Of a stretch of 64,000 bases of DNA, positions 62,141 to 64,000 are shown one piece after another. Source of the DNA: Flavobacterium sp. IB48 (GTDB lineage: Bacteria; Bacteroidota; Bacteroidia; Flavobacteriales; Flavobacteriaceae); assembly GCF_016405855.1 (NCBI RefSeq), contig NZ_JAEFCA010000006.1, forward strand, positions 186,001 through 250,000. Reading direction: 5' to 3'. Both the position numbers and the translations under genes were made by a program. How positions within the stretch are numbered: position 1 is the first letter of the stretch; each line of letters begins with the position of its first letter. Under the pieces are notes generated by a model. That model was given only the letters and a program-made list of their open reading frames with translations. It did not search any database and was not told where the DNA came from.

Positions 62141-62740
62141 TTAACAAATATTTAATGCATTACTTCTTAGCGTATAATTAACTAATAAATCGATGGTAAA
62201 ATCATTTATCTCATCTTCATTATCATGTGGAACAATCTCTTTTAAAGAATCTCTTAATTGATATCCATAAAAATTAGATTTGTTTTTCACAAGATCAACC
62301 AGTATTAAGTCATAATTACTTAAAATAAAATTAAAATAGCCCCAATCTTTGTTAAATGAAAAACTAATGTAAGACACTACTAATTTGTCCATATCATGAG
62401 TAGTTTGAAAAGTATCATAAATTACTTTCTTATCTACAGTATCTATATAAAAGAGTAAACCTTGATTGTTTATTCTGAATTCACAATTAAGTATTTGTGT
62501 CCTCTTTTCGTTATTATGCTCTTGGATAACCAAATAGTTTTTTACTCTATCTTTGTATAAATTATCGTAATCAATATTTAGGTGATAATTATAAATATAA
62601 TCATCCATTTCAAATTTTGTAAATAACACCTCTGTGTTTATTTTAGTGATTTCTTCCAATAATTTTGTTCTATCAAAATTTTCTGCGTCAATCTTATAAT
62701 CTCTCTCTAAAACTGCTTTCGTCTCTTTAAAATAATTCAT
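62141..62740 (-). CDS. Uncharacterised protein of the RiPP-like cluster
   Basis: 199 residues, soluble, rich in Asn, Asp and Tyr (for example MDDYIYNYHLNIDYDNLYKD and NKDWGYFNFILSNYDLILVD). No recognised motif. Its start overlaps the glycosyltransferase-like gene stop by 14 bp, so they are coupled. It could be a leader-binding or partner protein for one of the enzymes, but this is only positional inference. Confidence 0.7.
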   Translation of the reverse strand: MNYFKETKAVLERDYKIDAENFDRTKLLEEITKINTEVLFTKFEMDDYIYNYHLNIDYDNLYKDRVKNYLVIQEHNNEKRTQILNCEFRINNQGLLFYIDTVDKKVIYDTFQTTHDMDKLVVSYISFSFNKDWGYFNFILSNYDLILVDLVKNKSNFYGYQLRDSLKEIVPHDNEDEINDFTIDLLVNYTLRSNALNIC

Positions 62741-63641
62741 ATTGGTTATTTCTAAGTGTTTTTTTTACTTTTTCATAATATTCAGGATAATTTTCTTTAA
62801 AAGTCATATATATAAACTCGTTCATATTCAATGACTTTTTCCATGTGGAAACGGGATGAATATAACTAGTTCTTGGAATATCATGTATTTTAACAAGTTC
62901 ACTAAAAGTTTTACTAATAGGCAGGTTAATATATGGTTCAATAGGCATATTTTTTTCAATAGACAAACTATAAAACAAAGCTTGTTCAAAAAACACATTA
63001 AATGGAGTTAAATGAGGAAGTAAATCTAATTTACTATAATTTTTATCAATAATTTCAAATGCTTTTCTTGTATACATTTTAAAAAAATCAATATCGCATC
63101 CTCCAATAATTCCTGCATTAATACCTTCAAAATTATTCAAGGTTGCCTTTGCTTCAACATAATTTTTCATTTCAACTGGCAATTCAAAATTATTCTTTTG
63201 AATTTCCTCAGTAACTAGCGCATAATACTCTACGTTATTTTCAAAATTCTGACAAATTAATGCTTTAGATAGTAATTCTTCTTCAAATTCTTTCCATATA
63301 AAAATATCATTATCGATATGTAAAAAAGGTTCGTCTTGAATCGCATATGCTTTTATTTTACCAACAGCCCACAATTCAGGTCTATAATTATTGATCTCAT
63401 TTAAACTGGTATTGACTTTATCATACGGCAATCCTAAGTCATCTATCAAAATTTTCGCACCCAAATCATCAGTAACAAGTTCTACATTTGAATAAAATTC
63501 TTTAAGTTTCAATACACTAAGGCAGTTTGAAATTAAAAACATTTCGTTGTTTAACCAAGATCCTCCTTTTGCTTTCTTTTTTTCAATGGAGTGCAAAAAA
63601 GGTTTTGTCCAGAAGCTTTGTACTATTTTATAATCATTCAT
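62727..63641 (-). CDS. Glycosyltransferase-like protein (DUF6734 type)
   Basis: 304 residues. The N-terminus MNDYKIVQSFWTKPF, the aromatic stretches and the motif DEPFLHIDNDIFIWKEF (about 103-119), with a D-x-D, resemble a GT-A-type glycosyltransferase family of Bacteroidetes that I know as DUF6734. GINAGIIGG (about 173-181) fits the following acceptor/metal region. In this setting it might glycosylate the peptides; the invariant Cys or core Ser/Thr/Tyr would be candidates. Assignment is from motif resemblance and is moderately certain. Confidence 0.6.
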   Translation of the reverse strand: MNDYKIVQSFWTKPFLHSIEKKKAKGGSWLNNEMFLISNCLSVLKLKEFYSNVELVTDDLGAKILIDDLGLPYDKVNTSLNEINNYRPELWAVGKIKAYAIQDEPFLHIDNDIFIWKEFEEELLSKALICQNFENNVEYYALVTEEIQKNNFELPVEMKNYVEAKATLNNFEGINAGIIGGCDIDFFKMYTRKAFEIIDKNYSKLDLLPHLTPFNVFFEQALFYSLSIEKNMPIEPYINLPISKTFSELVKIHDIPRTSYIHPVSTWKKSLNMNEFIYMTFKENYPEYYEKVKKTLRNNQYELF

Positions 63642-63650
63642 TGTAATAAA

Positions 63651-64000
63651 CTATTTTAATAAATTTTCTATTTGTGGCAAGTAAATTTTATCAAGGGGAT
63701 GAGTATAATTGTCTTTCATAACATATCCTTTCTTATAAAAATCTTGAGCTTTGAAAAGATTTTCTTTAAACAAACTTAAATTGTTTTCCTTTTTGTACGC
63801 GAGTGCTAAATAATAATAAGTTTCCGCTAAATAATCATCTATTGTAAGTTCCTTTTTTAAAGATTTAATAGCCTCTTTAACATCACCTGTTTCTAGATAA
63901 AGAACTCCTAAATGCAGAAAATCATAATTTTGGGGTGTATAATCCTTAATCGACAATTGTGTTTTAATTAGAGAAATAGCTTTTTTCCTATTTCCGAGTG
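63651..64000 (-). CDS. TPR-repeat protein, cut by right edge
   Basis: The frame runs to the end of the window without a start; the TTG at 63956 is internal. The visible C-terminal 116 codons contain TPR helices (FLHLGVLYLETGDVKEAIKS; AETYYYLALAYKKENNLSLF). It stops 9 bp before the glycosyltransferase-like start and is therefore part of the same transcript. The complete gene and any upstream cluster genes lie beyond 64000. Confidence 0.75.
   Translation of the reverse strand, partial: LGNRKKAISLIKTQLSIKDYTPQNYDFLHLGVLYLETGDVKEAIKSLKKELTIDDYLAETYYYLALAYKKENNLSLFKENLFKAQDFYKKGYVMKDNYTHPLDKIYLPQIENLLK

Noticed and set aside
1..64000. CRISPR array, tRNA or rRNA genes, insertion sequence transposases, integrase
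   Set aside because: No regularly spaced repeats, no cloverleaf or rRNA segments noticed, and no transposase or tyrosine recombinase motif in any plausible protein.

Overview
The window (visibly AT-rich, no rRNA or tRNA seen) comes from a member of the Bacteroidota, most likely a flavobacterium of the Chryseobacterium/Flavobacterium type. Supporting this are the complete Bacteroidetes-type conjugation operon (traA-traQ), RteC, a SusC/SusD pair, a short Bacteroidetes histone H1-like protein, a TPR-AraC regulator, a DUF6520-type peptide, and promoters of the TTG/TAnnTTTG kind. Genus-level assignment is inference.

Bases 1 to about 44.2 kb are most of an integrative conjugative element (ICE) of the CTnDOT/Bacteroidetes type. 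From left to right: the end of a PRTRC locus (protein E fragment, ubiquitin-like protein C, two uncharacterised reading frames, E2-like protein B, E1-like ThiF protein); a regulator fusing a sigma region-4 HTH to an RNA polymerase alpha-CTD-like domain; the mating-pore genes traQ, O, N, M, L, K, J, I, G, F, E on the minus strand; a defence cargo block; traD, C, B, A; a likely oriT; mobA, mobB, mobC; cargo (94-aa protein, large SF1 helicase); and the minus-strand maintenance block (DarB-like methylase-helicase, DUF1896, topB, DUF3945, HTH, rteC). No integrase or attachment site is in the window, so both ICE ends are undefined.

The defence block sits between traD and traE, which are normally close neighbours. 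It holds a fused SIR2-APAZ-short Argonaute (SPARSA type) on the plus strand and a qatABCD operon on the minus strand. Between them is a 78-bp second copy of the 3' end of traD, diverged from the intact copy (16 of 25 residues identical). It looks like a recombination scar and suggests the two systems arrived separately through a traD/traE hotspot.

From 44.3 to 58.7 kb lie an AraC regulator, a lipoprotein/membrane protein pair, a TPR-AraC sensor, a histone H1-like gene, a small HTH protein, and a SusC-SusD-S9 peptidase operon with an opposing set for a small Cys-containing secreted protein, an anchored protein and a MauE/DoxX-like protein. Between the HTH gene and susC is an unusual regulatory stretch: a 12-bp perfect palindrome around the -33 box of a plus-strand promoter, then a strongly structured, T-run-terminated segment that looks like a non-coding RNA or attenuator.

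From 59.0 kb to the right edge is what appears to be an undescribed RiPP-like cluster. Three short precursor-like genes share a leader ending in LEKLTGG and a following ILGACH motif, then diverge completely. With them are a carnosine N-methyltransferase (N2227)-family enzyme, a CmoA-family SAM enzyme, an uncharacterised 199-aa protein, a glycosyltransferase-like protein and a TPR protein cut by the window edge. The only histidine in each precursor is in the invariant Ala-Cys-His motif, so the N2227-family enzyme suggests histidine methylation of the peptide. This is the strongest candidate for a new system here.
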